Shown: in pieces, positions 36,698-44,923 of the stretch
Position numbering within the stretch: the first letter of the stretch is position 1
How the letters are laid out: each line of letters begins with the position of its first letter
NCBI GenBank assembly: GCA_017427185.1
Contig: JAFRTJ010000019.1
Coordinates: 1-50,515, forward strand
Reading direction: 5' to 3'
DNA from: Bacteroidaceae bacterium
Lineage (GTDB): Bacteria; Bacteroidota; Bacteroidia; Bacteroidales; Bacteroidaceae
Length of the DNA stretch: 50,515 bases
Notes under the pieces: model-generated
Database searches by the model: none
Told to the model about the DNA's origin: nothing
Seen by the model: the letters and a program-made list of their open reading frames with translations, nothing else
Position numbers and translations under genes: made by a program

Positions 36698-39600
36698 ATG
36701 AGAAGATTCCTAAGATGGATGGCACCCGTGGGGCTGCTCGTCCTGACAGCCTGCGGAAATCCGGCAGACGCACCTGACGGCGTGGTGGTTCGCATGAGGC
36801 ATCCCCACCAGACAGAGGATACGCCCCTCAAGATGGTCAGGCTCCAAGTGTTGGGCGAGAAGATAATCCGTGTGACTGCCACCGCTGAGGAGAGATTCGC
36901 TGACAGGCAGAGCCTCATTATTGTGCCTCAGCAGAAGAACGTGTCGTATGAGGTGGAAGAACACGATGATACCGTGACTTTAACGACTCGAAAGATGAAA
37001 GTCAACGTGTTGTCTTCCACTGGCAAAGTCTGGTTCACGGATCTGGAAGGAAATCTTATCCTGAGCGAGACGGAAAGCGAAAGCAAGACTTTCCGTCCCT
37101 ATGAGACAGAGCAGACGTCGGCCAATGGGAAAGCCCAGCAGTACCACGGATGGACTACCCGTCTGGTCTTCGATTCTCCAGCGGATGAAGCCTTCTATGG
37201 ACTCGGACAGCATCAGGCGGACGAGTGGAACTACAAGGGACGCAACGAGGAACTCTTCCAGTACAATACCAAAGTGAGTGTTCCATTCGTGGTGAGCAGC
37301 CGAAATTATGGCGTGTTGCTGGACAGCTACTCGCTCTGCCGCTTTGGCAACCCAAAGGATTACAGCCAGTTGCAGGACATCTTCACTCTCTACGACAAAG
37401 AAGGGGAGGAAGGGGCCTTGACAGGTACCTACACCTCGCCTGACAGGGAAACGCTTGTCCGCCGTGAGGACAGTCTCTACTTCGAGAATCTGAAATCCAT
37501 CAGGAACCTGCCTGAATTCCCTCTCTACAATGCCAAAGTAAGCTACGAGGGCGAACTGGAGCCTAAGGAGAGTGGCGAATACCGTTTCATACATTATTAT
37601 AGTGGCTACCAGCAGATTTACATTGACGGGAAACCCATCTACTCCACGCTGACGCAACAGGATGCTCCCATCTGGCGGACTGCCTGGAATCCCAATGCCA
37701 GGAAATTCAGCATGCAGATGGAGGCTGGCAAGCGTTATCCCCTCAGGGTGGAATGGACTCCTGATGGAGGCGAAGCCTACTGCGGACTCCGTGCCTTGGC
37801 TCCTGTGGGCAGCGAGGAGCAGCAGAAACTCTCCCTGTGGAGCGAGATGTCGCAACAGTTGGATTATTATTTCGTATGGGGCAACGATTTGGATGAGGTC
37901 ATTCATGGGTATCGCACGTTGACAGGCAAGGCTCAGGTGATGCCTCGCTGGCTGATGGGCTACTGGCAGAGTCGCGAGCGATACAAGACCCAGAGCGAAA
38001 TATTGGATGCGCTGGACGGTTTCCGCACTCGTCAGTTACCCATCGACAACATCGTGATGGACTGGAACTATTGGGTGCTGGACAGTTGGGGGGCCTTCGA
38101 GTTCGACCCAGAACGATTCTGCGATCCTAAAGGAATGATAGACACCATACATGCCAACCACGCCAAGATCATGATCAGTTGCTGGCCCAAATACTACCTG
38201 ACGGTGGACAATTTCAGGGAGCTCAACGACAAGGGTTACATCTATCAGCAGAGCATTCGCGACAGCCTCAACGACTGGTTGGGTTTCAAGTATGCTTTCT
38301 ATGACGCTTATGCTCCTGAGGCACGAAAGATTTTCTGGCGACAACTTTATGAGAAGCTGGGCACGATAGGTATGGATGCCTGGTGGATGGACGCGTCTGA
38401 GCCCAACGTACGAGACTGCACGGACATGGAGTATCGTAAGCTGCTCTGCGGCCCTACGGAATACGGCAGCAGCGACGAGTTCTTCAATGCCTACAGTATC
38501 GTCAATGCTGAGGCCATCTACGATGGTCAGCGTGGCTACGAGACGGCTTTGGAGGAGCATCGAAAAGTGTCTGACGAGGAAGTCAGCAGCATGTGGCTGC
38601 AGGAACATGCCTCGTGGAACCAGAACGGATTCGGCAACACTTTCAGCCCCAACAATACACGAGTCTTTCTCCTGACCCGCAATGGATTCGCTGGAGAGCA
38701 ACGCTACAGCACAGCCACGTGGAGCGGCGACATTGGCACCCGCTGGGAAGACATGAAGGCACAGATAACTGCTGGACTGAATTTCAGTATCGCAGGCATT
38801 CCCTTCTGGAGTCAGGACATTGGAGGATTCTCCGTAGAGAAGCGGTTCGAGGCTGCTCAGCGGCTCTTCGACGAGACACGTCAGGAGAATGCCGACTTGA
38901 AGGAATGGCGCGAACTGAATGCCCGCTGGCACCAGTGGGGAGCCTTCACTCCCATGTATCGCGCTCATGGTCAGTTCCCTTATCGCGAGCCTTGGAACAT
39001 CGCTCCTGAAGGGCATCCTGCCTACGAGAGCATCCGCTACTACCTGGAACTTCGCTACCGCCTGATGCCTTATCTCTACAGCATGGCTGGCTGGGTACAC
39101 TTCCAGGACTATACCATGCTGCGTCCTCTGGTGATGAGTTTCGGCTATGACAAGAACGTGAAGGACATTGGCGATCAATTCATGTTTGGCCCTTCGCTGA
39201 TGGTGAATCCCGTCTACACCTACGGGGCACGTTCTCGCGAGGTTTACTTCCCCAGCGGGCACATCTGGTATGACTTCTATACGGGTAAGGTAGTAAGTCA
39301 GGGTGGAGAGAAGAAAATCGTGGAGGCTCCCTACGGCCGTGTCCCTGTCTTCGTCCCCAGCGGTGCCATCCTGCCTTTTGGCCCCAGCATGCAATGGAGC
39401 GATGAGAAGCAAGCCGAAAACATCCGTCTTTATGTTTATCAAGGAGCCAATACGGACGGTGAGTTCCTTCTCTATGAAGACGAGAACACCAACTATGGCT
39501 ACGAGGCAGGCCGCTATGCCATGATTCCCGTTTCTTATGAGGAAGCATCCCAGCGCCTGACCGTTGGTGATCGTCAGGGCGAATTCCCTGGTATGCTGAA

Positions 39601-39727
39601 AGACCGCCTCTTCACCATCGTTTTCGTCTCTCCTGACAATCCTGTAGCTTACGATCCTGAGGCACAGGGAATAGAGGTGAAATACGAAGGGAAAAAGATA
39701 GAGAGAAGCGCAGAAAAGGGATTGTAA
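36698..39727 (+). CDS. Glycoside hydrolase family 31 with PA14 insert, likely alpha-xylosidase
   Basis: The 1009-residue lipoprotein (lipobox LTAC, Cys19) has a GH31 N-terminal sandwich (DEAFYGLGQHQADEWNYKG), a PA14 insert at about residues 240-370 (ESGEYRFIHYYSGYQQIYIDG) and the catalytic barrel. MDWNYWVLDSWGAFEFDPERF and the nucleophile Asp565 in DAWWMDASEPN are intact. A PA14 insert in GH31 is known from the alpha-xylosidases of Bacteroides ovatus and Cellvibrio that act on xyloglucan. With the GH3 gene before it, xyloglucan or isoprimeverose breakdown is a fair inference. Confidence 0.92.
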   Translation: MRRFLRWMAPVGLLVLTACGNPADAPDGVVVRMRHPHQTEDTPLKMVRLQVLGEKIIRVTATAEERFADRQSLIIVPQQKNVSYEVEEHDDTVTLTTRKMKVNVLSSTGKVWFTDLEGNLILSETESESKTFRPYETEQTSANGKAQQYHGWTTRLVFDSPADEAFYGLGQHQADEWNYKGRNEELFQYNTKVSVPFVVSSRNYGVLLDSYSLCRFGNPKDYSQLQDIFTLYDKEGEEGALTGTYTSPDRETLVRREDSLYFENLKSIRNLPEFPLYNAKVSYEGELEPKESGEYRFIHYYSGYQQIYIDGKPIYSTLTQQDAPIWRTAWNPNARKFSMQMEAGKRYPLRVEWTPDGGEAYCGLRALAPVGSEEQQKLSLWSEMSQQLDYYFVWGNDLDEVIHGYRTLTGKAQVMPRWLMGYWQSRERYKTQSEILDALDGFRTRQLPIDNIVMDWNYWVLDSWGAFEFDPERFCDPKGMIDTIHANHAKIMISCWPKYYLTVDNFRELNDKGYIYQQSIRDSLNDWLGFKYAFYDAYAPEARKIFWRQLYEKLGTIGMDAWWMDASEPNVRDCTDMEYRKLLCGPTEYGSSDEFFNAYSIVNAEAIYDGQRGYETALEEHRKVSDEEVSSMWLQEHASWNQNGFGNTFSPNNTRVFLLTRNGFAGEQRYSTATWSGDIGTRWEDMKAQITAGLNFSIAGIPFWSQDIGGFSVEKRFEAAQRLFDETRQENADLKEWRELNARWHQWGAFTPMYRAHGQFPYREPWNIAPEGHPAYESIRYYLELRYRLMPYLYSMAGWVHFQDYTMLRPLVMSFGYDKNVKDIGDQFMFGPSLMVNPVYTYGARSREVYFPSGHIWYDFYTGKVVSQGGEKKIVEAPYGRVPVFVPSGAILPFGPSMQWSDEKQAENIRLYVYQGANTDGEFLLYEDENTNYGYEAGRYAMIPVSYEEASQRLTVGDRQGEFPGMLKDRLFTIVFVSPDNPVAYDPEAQGIEVKYEGKKIERSAEKGL

Positions 39728-39901
39728 TAGGCTGCAAGATTCAATTTTGTCAAGATTTCAGAAGATGTTTCTTCGATAAGGAAAGAGGATTGACCTTCTC
39801 TCTGCCAACCTCTTTCCCTGTAAGGGACTTGCTTGCATAAACATCAGATTAATAGACTGCTATATCAAGTCACGGCAATCTTTCTTTTCCCTTTGAAAAG
39901 A

Positions 39902-39989
39902 CAACGCGTTGTCTTTGAGATTTCAACGTGTTGTCTTTGAGATTTCAACGTGTTGAGTTGGCAAAGTCAACGTGTCCCATCCACTGATG
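39902..39989. repeat. Array B: four CAACGTGTTG-type boxes, 22-bp period
   Basis: Boxes begin at 39902 (CAACGCGTTG, a perfect palindrome), 39924, 39946 (both CAACGTGTTG) and 39968 (CAACGTGTCC): exact 22-bp spacing as in array A at 12634-12721. The first two units share the spacer TCTTTGAGATTT. The array follows the GH31 gene in a gene-free gap. Confidence 0.85.
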
Positions 39990-40036
39990 GGAATATCCTC
40001 CTCCTGCCCCTCATTGATTTTTTTCATGAACGCAAA

Positions 40037-40180
40037 AATGCCCTACACTCTACACCAGCACCATGTAAGACCTTGATGGTCAGCAATTTGCACGGGTGTA
40101 GGGCGGTGTAGGTAGCCTACACCCATGTATCCTGTTGATAGCCATCGTGTTACGGGGTCCGGTGTAGGGTGTAGGCTATT
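40037..40180. repeat. GTGTAGG inverted-repeat element
   Basis: GCCCTACACTCTACACC starting near 40040 faces GGTGTAGGGTGTAGGC near 40160-40176 as an imperfect inverted repeat. Inside it, GGGTGTAGG and CCTACACCC form a second one near 40095-40123. The heptamer GTGTAGG or its complement recurs at least six times. No protein-coding evidence is seen. It may be a non-autonomous mobile or recombination-prone element. Confidence 0.6.
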
Positions 40181-40207
40181 TTTGAGTGGATGCGAATTAT
40201 GATGAAC

Positions 40208-40322
40208 ATACAGATACAGATACATACAGATGTTTTCAGGAAAATTCTCACGCGTACATATATGCGCATATGTACGCAGGAGTATTTTTTCAGAATATTG
40301 CCGTATCATCTGTATCTGTATT
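40208..40322. repeat. Large palindromic element
   Basis: Outer arms ATACAGATACAGAT (about 40208-40222) and ATCTGTATCTGTAT (about 40308-40322) enclose GCGTACATAT (40252-40261) and ATATGTACGC (40268-40277), a perfect 10-bp stem with a 6-nt loop. The whole 115 bp could fold as one imperfect cruciform. Together with the GTGTAGG element just before it, this accounts for most of the 600-bp gap between GH31 and the DUF6734 fragment. Confidence 0.6.
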
Positions 40323-40326
40323 TCCC

Positions 40327-40539
40327 TCATTCCCTTCGTGCCCATAAGGGAAAGCGCAGCTTATCGATGAGGATGCGCTTTCCCTCGGAGTCGGTATAAA
40401 GCGCAACCTCATCGTAGTGCTCGCGTAGACTGAGGCAACTCAATGCTCAGGACATCAGATTGTACTCGGGGGGAAGCCAGCCGAAGGTGCTTCTTGTCAA
40501 ATCGGCTTTTGCCGTCCAGAAGGTCTGTACGATTCTCAT
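40327..40539 (-). pseudogene. Fragment of a DUF6734-family gene with in-frame stop
   Basis: Reading the minus strand from ATG 40539, codons 1-30 begin MRIVQTFWTAK and reach GWLPPEYNLMS. Codon 31 is TGA, where I expect TGG (Trp), and the frame then continues ALSCLSLREHYDEVALYTDS to codon 70. This is the N-terminus of the DUF6734 family (about 300 residues in Bacteroidales, glycan-gene associated). The similarity ends near codon 64, where the palindromic element begins. It is thus broken twice: by a nonsense change and by loss of the rest. It starts 3 bp after the stop of the 228-residue gene. Confidence 0.8.
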
Positions 40540-40542
40540 CTC

Positions 40543-41229
40543 CTATTTTGAAAACGATTGCACAAAGGTTCCTGGTTGAAGATGCTGGTAATTGTTTTTT
40601 GTTTTCGTGAAAATACGGATGATAGAGAATTCTGGAAGATCCTTCAATGTCTCTATGTCAGTCGATTCTGTCATTTCAACACGATATATGAATTCTGGAT
40701 CAAATTTATACAGTTTCTCTCTGTTTGGGATAATGAATTTATTGACGGTATAGATGCATCTTTCTTTTGCCTCTGGGAAATATTTCTTTTTGATATCCTC
40801 AAGGGTCATCCAATCAATTTTTTTGCCATTCTTGTATGATTTGCGATTGAGGATGATGTTGAATTTGAATGGGACACCATCAAAAACGGTGTCAGGATGT
40901 TCAACATATCGGTTTATTAAAAGAGAATCGTTATTATAGCCTATGCCTTTAACCATGAAAGGATATTCGTTGTCTTCAATCCATCCATCATCAAACTCTT
41001 TCAGACTATCGCAGTCCACACCTAACATCACGGGACCAACAAAAACTCCGTCTATGCAATGTCCTACGCTGCGGATAGCAAGAAATTTATCGGGCATATA
41101 TTCATATCCATGGTTTTTAGTGCGACCATTATTTGGCTCATATTCTGTGTAGTATTGTGGTGAATATTGTTGGGCATACACAGCGTTGTTGATTAATGCC
41201 CAAAATGCTAACCAGAAGATCTTTTTCAT
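40543..41229 (-). CDS. Exported protein of ECF operon 2, TonB-plug-like end
   Basis: The 228-residue protein has a signal peptide (MKKIFWLAFWALINNAVYAQ). The core is not recognised. The C-terminal part (YTVNKFIIPNREKL ... FDPEFIYRVEMTES ... SIIRIFTKT) has the rhythm of a TonB plug domain ('I-x-x-I-x-V ... I-x-I-x-T-K'), which occurs in many soluble Bacteroidetes exported proteins. It follows the 611-residue gene by 30 bp and is the last intact gene of the operon. Confidence 0.65.
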   Translation of the reverse strand: MKKIFWLAFWALINNAVYAQQYSPQYYTEYEPNNGRTKNHGYEYMPDKFLAIRSVGHCIDGVFVGPVMLGVDCDSLKEFDDGWIEDNEYPFMVKGIGYNNDSLLINRYVEHPDTVFDGVPFKFNIILNRKSYKNGKKIDWMTLEDIKKKYFPEAKERCIYTVNKFIIPNREKLYKFDPEFIYRVEMTESTDIETLKDLPEFSIIRIFTKTKNNYQHLQPGTFVQSFSK

Positions 41230-41259
41230 AATCGTTTGTTTTTATGTTTATAAATGAGG

Positions 41260-43095
41260 TTATTTCCGTTTGTTCAAATACTTTTTCTTGCCATATCTGT
41301 AACTGATGATGTTGTACCATTCTTCAGGAATGAGATATTTGCCCTCCACTTTGTCGATGCAAAGCAAGCGGAACTGATTTGTCTTTTTGTCACTCCAGCC
41401 GATGATGCGGTCGGTGATGCGTACGTTGCTCTCATCTAATACGATGTGAAAGGATTGGTTTCTGTTTGAGAAAGTTTGATTAAACATATAATCCATAAAA
41501 ATTGCATGTTTCTGAAGATTATTGGCCGATGTCAAGACATAGAGCCTTCCATCCACTTTCCCCATGCTTTCCGGGTGCAACTTCTTGCCATATTCGTAAT
41601 GGACTTTATGTTCCTCAATACAGGCCGAGTCTTTCATCTGAGCGATGAATCTGTCTACCCATCGGGTGTCGAACGGCATAACATGGGGTGAAGGGTTGGG
41701 CTGGTCGATAATAACCTGCATGTAAGCCGTAAGACTGTCTCCTTTACCATAAAATTTGCAGAGAAGGTGTCGAATGGGCTTTGAATTCTCTTCGCCCGTT
41801 AGTTCCAGGGTGTCTCCTTCGGCCGTATGCGATTCCTTATGCTGGATGTTGACGAGCGGATTGTTTACCAGTTGCCTCCTGATTTCGTTGACAGATTGTC
41901 TGTCAATATTTGACTGGATTGTCTGGATTGTACGATACGACTCTCCACCGATCCACTCAAGTCTCTTGTGATTGTTTTTAAAAAAAACATAGATTGTATT
42001 CCCCCAAAATGGTTCACTCGATACCACGGGGGGAAGTACCTGTTGCAATTTCTCATAGTCAGGCACACGTTCAACCTTTCCATGATCGTAGGAAAGCATT
42101 GTCTCGTAGTCATTGGGCAGAGCAAATGTGGAGTCTACATGGTCAACAAAAAGGATGGTATATCGGCCAAATATATCTTTCTTGCTATAAACATGCTCAT
42201 GGGTTACATCGGGGGAACTATATTTGATTCCTTGGTTAGGGGTTTTAAATATAATGGTTTTCTTCAGACCTCTATCATATATATAATCGAATTGTCTGTC
42301 CCGATGACTTAGCAGATAATTGCTCAGTTCCTGATGCAGGGTGATGGCAGCATTATCGGCTTTCTCTTGGGGGATGATGTAGAGGATGCCGCTGCAAGCC
42401 CCCTCCAATACTTTGAATCTGTCACCTCCCTCGAATTGCGTATTGTCAAGGGAGACATAGGTGTATCTCGTCAGGTGATCCAGTCCATCTTCCTGAGTAT
42501 TGTAGCTGTAAGAAACTGGATACGCCTCGCCACCAAACTCTCTCGCTATCTTGGCTATCATGGGTTTGACAGGTTTAATGTCAAGTACTTTGCCGCAACT
42601 TTCCTGATCCGTACTATTAGAATACCTGACTTCTATTCTGCTTTCCCCTTTTCTTTGGGGATAATAATAGAAAAGAGCCACTTCTTTGCCTTCGTAACAG
42701 AAATTCCTGTCATCGCCAACGAGTTTTGTGGTTCTGCGTGAATCTTCGGACAAAGACAACGCATAGCGGATACTGTCTTCCGTGCCATTAGTCGTTTGCA
42801 GATGGTGGCAAGCCACGGCATCGGCAGAGGCATCGATGAAATACTGCATAATGGTATCCTTCAGCTGTTGCAGGTGGTAACGGTCAATCGGTTTGTCCCG
42901 TTGGGTATAAAAAGATTTATTCCATACCCAAATCTCGTAGATATCATCGTTCGTGCGATTGACAGTAGAATTGGACAGTTCTTCGGGATGGTTCTTCTCC
43001 AGGTACTGTATCAGCTGACGGATGCTGTTATCGTTTTGCGCATCGATAATGAGGGCTTGCATCAGTATAGTCAAGATAAAAATATAGCGTCTCAT
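41260..43095 (-). CDS. Large exported protein of ECF operon 2, duplicated module
   Basis: The 611-residue protein has a signal peptide (MRRYIFILTILMQALIIDAQ). No known domain is recognised. Two tandem modules can be made out by eye: residues about 190-345 (CSGILYIIPQEKADNAAITLHQEL ... IFGRYTILFVDHVDSTFALPNDYETM) and residues about 435-600 (GRLYVLTSANNLQKHAIFMDYMF ... NQFRLLCIDKVEGKYLIPEEWYNI). The shared end is a 'lxxhDxVxxxxxLPxxYxxxxSYxxGK' pattern. The lipoprotein in ECF operon 1 seems to have one such module. It is 9 bp downstream of the one-TM protein. Confidence 0.75.
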   Translation of the reverse strand: MRRYIFILTILMQALIIDAQNDNSIRQLIQYLEKNHPEELSNSTVNRTNDDIYEIWVWNKSFYTQRDKPIDRYHLQQLKDTIMQYFIDASADAVACHHLQTTNGTEDSIRYALSLSEDSRRTTKLVGDDRNFCYEGKEVALFYYYPQRKGESRIEVRYSNSTDQESCGKVLDIKPVKPMIAKIAREFGGEAYPVSYSYNTQEDGLDHLTRYTYVSLDNTQFEGGDRFKVLEGACSGILYIIPQEKADNAAITLHQELSNYLLSHRDRQFDYIYDRGLKKTIIFKTPNQGIKYSSPDVTHEHVYSKKDIFGRYTILFVDHVDSTFALPNDYETMLSYDHGKVERVPDYEKLQQVLPPVVSSEPFWGNTIYVFFKNNHKRLEWIGGESYRTIQTIQSNIDRQSVNEIRRQLVNNPLVNIQHKESHTAEGDTLELTGEENSKPIRHLLCKFYGKGDSLTAYMQVIIDQPNPSPHVMPFDTRWVDRFIAQMKDSACIEEHKVHYEYGKKLHPESMGKVDGRLYVLTSANNLQKHAIFMDYMFNQTFSNRNQSFHIVLDESNVRITDRIIGWSDKKTNQFRLLCIDKVEGKYLIPEEWYNIISYRYGKKKYLNKRK

Positions 43096-43104
43096 TATTG
43101 TCGA

Positions 43105-43740
43105 TTATTTTTGATTATCAATCTTTTGAAATACCTCATCGCATTCCCGTTGCAGATTCTCAGACAAAACCATGTACTCCTCCATCGGGTCTGGACGAGA
43201 GTTCACACCGAACAGGCTGTCAACAGAAATCAGGTCGCTCTGGTCGTACTCTTCTTCTTCGTTGTCTGTGGTGGATTGCATTGGATGGACACCAGCAAGG
43301 AAGGAGTCAGGCAGCACGTCTCCTGTCTCCATCTGCTGCGGTTCTTGCGGTTCTTCCTTTACGGGGCTACTGATTTGTGCCGTTGCCTGATCCGTTGGAA
43401 CTTCCCTTCCACTCTTTGGGAGAGTCAGGAAGAACGCAAGAATGCCAGCCACGCAGGCTGCCGTTACCCAAGGCCACAAAACAGCGCGACGAGGTTTCCG
43501 TTGGGTAGCCAACATGATTTGGTCAAACTCCTGAGCCTTCTCTTCTGACAAGTTGAAATCATCGGCTGGGCGGGAAGTGGCGAGTACCAATTGGCGCACC
43601 CTCTCTTCATCGGCAGATAAAGTCTCGCGAGTGTGCAAATAGAAGTCAACAAGTGCCTGTTCCTCGGCTACAGAAGTTTCCGCATCCAGATAACGCTGAA
43701 TAAGTTGCTGACGCAATTCTCTGTTATTTAGATCATTCAT
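43105..43740 (-). CDS. Single-TM partner protein of ECF sigma factor (operon 2)
   Basis: The 211-residue protein has an N-terminal helical part of about 88 residues (QQLIQRYLDAETSVAEEQALVDFY, the start typical of Bacteroidetes anti-sigma-like proteins, without zinc ligands), one membrane helix (WVTAACVAGILAFFLTL, about 91-107) and an acidic, low-complexity periplasmic tail. The start codon overlaps the sigma stop codon by 4 bp (ATGA type). It probably restrains or tunes the sigma factor; this is inferred from position and topology. Confidence 0.8.
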   Translation of the reverse strand: MNDLNNRELRQQLIQRYLDAETSVAEEQALVDFYLHTRETLSADEERVRQLVLATSRPADDFNLSEEKAQEFDQIMLATQRKPRRAVLWPWVTAACVAGILAFFLTLPKSGREVPTDQATAQISSPVKEEPQEPQQMETGDVLPDSFLAGVHPMQSTTDNEEEEYDQSDLISVDSLFGVNSRPDPMEEYMVLSENLQRECDEVFQKIDNQK

Positions 43741-44240
43741 TTTTGTCCTCCTTTTCTCAGTATTTCAAGCACAGCTCTCCGCGCTGCGGAAATCATGGTC
43801 TTCGTGCTTTGTTTAGTGGTGTTGCAAATGGTTGAAATCTCGTCTAAATTCATGCCCTCGGCTCGCATCTCCAGCATACGACGCTGGGTGGCAGGCAACT
43901 GGCTGAGAGCCAATTGAATTATAGTCTCCATATCTTGTGTGATGAGGTTTTGATCGGCCTTTCGGAAGTCCTGTATATCAGTACCTTCCAATGGTTCTAA
44001 CCTCATGCGCTGGTGTCTCAAATGATCGACACATACGTTTTTCGTTATGGTAACAGCCAACGCTTCAAGACTCTTATATGAATCCAGTTGCTCGCCCATC
44101 TGCCAAAGTCTGAAGAGAGCATCTTGCACGATGTCCTCAGCCTCCTCCACCATTTGTTGCTCTGCCAAGAATCGCTCACATAGTTTTATCAACCGTGGGC
44201 GCACATCGTTGGCTAACTGCTCAAACGCTTTTATCGTCAT
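43737..44240 (-). CDS. ECF-type RNA polymerase sigma factor (operon 2)
   Basis: The 167-residue protein has region 2 (AEDIVQDALFRLWQ, about residues 34-47) and region 4 (LSQLPATQRRMLEMRAEGMNLDEISTICNTTKQSTKTMISAARRAV). It is the first gene of a four-gene operon. TACCTTTG at 44279-44286 (minus strand) is its -7 box. It is a paralogue in arrangement, and loosely in sequence, of the sigma factor at 12890. Confidence 0.93.
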   Translation of the reverse strand: MTIKAFEQLANDVRPRLIKLCERFLAEQQMVEEAEDIVQDALFRLWQMGEQLDSYKSLEALAVTITKNVCVDHLRHQRMRLEPLEGTDIQDFRKADQNLITQDMETIIQLALSQLPATQRRMLEMRAEGMNLDEISTICNTTKQSTKTMISAARRAVLEILRKGGQK

Positions 44241-44278
44241 TTATGTATATCTCTATAATGATAGACGTAAAAACATCG

Positions 44279-44286
44279 CAAAGGTA
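44279..44286 (-). promoter_or_regulatory. -7 box of ECF operon 2
   Basis: TACCTTTG on the minus strand, 39 bp before the sigma start. No standard -33 box is seen at 19-20 bp, so the operon may be under another sigma factor or self-controlled. A plus-strand TATCTTTG lies at 44307-44314 with no intact gene after it. Confidence 0.55.
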
Positions 44287-44478
44287 AACTAAAAAATGAT
44301 AAAAAGTATCTTTGCGATAAGAAACTTTCACATAACGTTTCACATCGTCTTTTTCGCATCCAAATGGGAACCTCGAAGATGATTCTTACACTATTCTGTC
44401 CTTCTACATCAGAAAAACCTGAGAATGTTTTCTTGGCAGAGAGATTTTCATTATCTTTACCACGCAAGTTGATGAAGA

Positions 44479-44542
44479 TGTAACATTAAAAGTGAATCTT
44501 TCGGAAATGCATAAGAGGGTGAAAGCTGAAAGCACATTTTTC
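44479..44542. repeat. Two sequence blocks shared with 48395-48549
   Basis: TGTAACATTAAAAGTGAA (44479-44496) matches 48395-48412 except for one base. GTGAAAGCTGAAAGCAC near 44519-44535 matches GTGAAAGGTGAAAGCAC near 48527-48543, with TTTTTC following in both. The 385-bp gap 44241-44625 otherwise holds no gene that I can support. Confidence 0.6.
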
Positions 44543-44625
44543 AAAATAGATTTTGGGCGGATGAAAAAAACTCATCACTCATCACCTTGGACTATTAAGG
44601 TACGAATTACCAATAGAATAAGAGG

Positions 44626-44923
44626 GTAAGCGTATCCGCTGTGACGCCTTGCGTGCTAGAGTGCTTTCCATTTGTCTGGCAATAGTGCCCTGTATTCCTT
44701 GATGTCCGTGTTGGGTTGCATCAATGCAGCCCTGTTGATGACATCGGAGATGTACCCGATGAAGTTGATGCCCAGGAGCCTGCACGAGCAGGCCAGCGAA
44801 TAGAACATGGCTGCTCGCCCTGCTCCCTTGTGGGATCCTAAGAAGAGCGAGTTCCTCCTTGAGAGCGATATGTACCTGTTGAGCCTTTCTACAAGGTTGT
44901 TGTCCAGATTGCAGTCGCCTCTA
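44626..44923 (-). mobile_element. IS66-family remnant, one end only
   Basis: The terminus GTAAGCG at 44626-44632 is the typical IS66-family end. It is followed on the minus strand by the last 86 or so codons of an IS66 transposase. The other end and about 90% of the element are gone: at about 44922 the sequence changes abruptly to an ORF6N-type gene. The target duplication cannot be confirmed, because the other end is lost. Confidence 0.85.
44656..44921 (-). pseudogene. IS66 transposase, C-terminal fragment
   Basis: The frame reads LDNNLVERLNRYISLSRRNS, then LFLGSHKGAGRAAMFYSLACSC, ending in YRALLPDKWKAL. DNNxVE with its catalytic Glu and the GSxxGxxRAAxxYSL block are IS66 transposase hallmarks. 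Only the end of the DDE domain and the C-terminus remain. The upstream codons of the open frame are antisense to the ORF6N-type gene and not real. Confidence 0.88.

Noticed and set aside
38036..39442. Antisense open frame over GH31
   Set aside because: Shadow of the GH31 catalytic domain.
40043..40345. Minus-strand open frame of 100 codons in the palindromic region
   Set aside because: It is made of the inverted-repeat sequence itself, with biased Tyr/His/Leu composition and no start signal; I treat it as non-coding.
44237..44467. Small minus-strand open frame upstream of the second sigma gene
   Set aside because: It overlaps the promoter region of the sigma operon, has no signal or domain, and unusual composition.
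44807..44923. N-terminal 39 codons of the open frame that continues into the ORF6N fragment
   Set aside because: They are the complementary strand of the IS66 transposase, so the joined frame is an artefact of the insertion.
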